From NCBI GenBank assembly GCA_036362985.1, contig JAYGXS010000008.1, positions 15,130,545 to 15,194,544 of the forward strand: DNA of 64,000 bases. The letters run 5' to 3'. Position 1 is the stretch's first letter, and each line of letters begins with the position of its first letter. Positions 63,220 to 64,000 of the stretch are shown in pieces. Under the pieces are notes generated by a model. That model saw nothing but the letters and a program-made list of their open reading frames with translations. It was not told the DNA's origin and searched no databases. A program made the position numbers and the translations under genes. The DNA comes from Ligula intestinalis (Eukaryota > Platyhelminthes > Cestoda > Diphyllobothriidea > Diphyllobothriidae).

Positions 63220-64000
63220 AGAAACCAAGGTCCGTCTGCCTTACGGGCACCTGGTAATAGGGGGTTATATGGGTTGGGTAGTAAACTGATAAGCTGTAGA
63301 CGGCGATAGCTGGAAATAGTAATAGGAACAAGACCCAAAAATGAATAATTGTTTTAATAAGAAGATAAAGAAAGCCAAACGGTATATGAAGGGGTACAAT
63401 AGCGCAAAGTTAACGCTACAGTGTCAAAAAGCTAACCAGGAGGCATGCTTTTGGTGGAATAATCAGGGAACTGAATATTGAAGTCCAAGGAAGCGGCAAA
63501 CTGATCCTTCAGGAGTGGCAACCAATGACAGGTAGAAAAGGTGGCAAACCGGTAGCATTAAATGTGCGCGTAGTATAATTCGTTTTGTCAGATGGCGCAG
63601 GTGTAGCGGGCCGGGAATGTCGAGGTTGGCACACACCTTAAGGAGTAATTAACGCACATAATTATCCAGACGAAACGCCAAACGAGGTTTTCAATCACCA
63701 CAACATGCAATCGTAGAAAAAGCAAGAAGAATAACGCGATAGTAAGAAATAAGGTCTACTGATATAAAATGAATGGTAAACGAAAAAGAGTGGAAAGGAT
63801 ACGATACGGGGGCTTACCATGGGTCTGCACAAATGATCTGTTTGGAGTGAGGGGTGATCACAGAATACTAGTTAAATACCGTCGGGAGCGCAGCGCTGTG
63901 GGCAAATGCGGGTGAGGGCCATGGCGCTGACGGCAGGAGGAGTGTGTAACGGTGACACAGTACGGTGGGAAGAGCGTGTAATGGCGACACGGAATGGGGG
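63220..64000. other. Upstream flank, no gene seen
   Basis: No coding similarity. The last 80 bases hold a short imperfect direct repeat (gtgtaacggtgacac and gtgtaatggcgacac), possibly the start of a minisatellite that continues past the window. Confidence 0.4.

Overview
The window is eukaryotic and most likely from a parasitic flatworm, possibly a tapeworm of the Spirometra/Schistocephalus type. The evidence is one intron-rich gene embedded in dense Penelope-like, non-LTR and SINE debris, and an intron-size gradient (introns of 33-36 bp at the 5' end, 8.6 and 9.9 kb at the 3' end) of the kind described for schistosome genes. The species is inferred, not shown.

The one host gene I can support is CAND1 (cullin-associated NEDD8-dissociated protein 1), on the minus strand from ATG at 61148 to TGA at 8491. 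I rebuilt 27 exons by hand from HEAT-repeat similarity and splice sites. All junction phases agree and the coding length is 4413 nt, giving 1470 residues against about 1230 in human. One junction (intron 7) needs a GC-AG intron. A possible 57-nt extra exon lies at 42515-42571.

Layout. 1-8.2 kb: downstream flank with a non-LTR retrotransposon (1-1350), a Penelope-like (PLE) fragment split by a SINE (about 1.97-3.2 kb), SINEs at 4.3-4.8 kb and a Tc1/mariner-like transposase remnant (5.6-6.1 kb). 8.5-27.3 kb: the last two introns, which hold hammerhead-bearing PLE repeats (13.7-15.05 kb), a tandem duplication that copied half of exon 26 (17.35-18.62 kb) and a PLE with long inverted arms (19.26-21.19 kb). 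27.3-47 kb: most exons, with a trinucleotide tract filling intron 23, two TA-flanked MITE-like elements (35.4 and 41.6 kb) and a second non-LTR copy (39.55-40.9 kb). 47-61.1 kb: N-terminal exons, tandem tRNA-like SINEs, a PLE 3' fragment (49.6-50.3 kb) and a transposon with roughly 280-bp inverted ends (56.5-58.1 kb). 61.4-63.2 kb: a third non-LTR copy ending about 295 bp upstream of the CAND1 start codon.

The most striking non-gene signal is a set of minimal hammerhead ribozyme motifs, in two sequence types, lying in PLE-like terminal repeats, three with intact cores and four decayed. No bacterial-type operon, CRISPR array, rRNA or canonical tRNA gene was seen.
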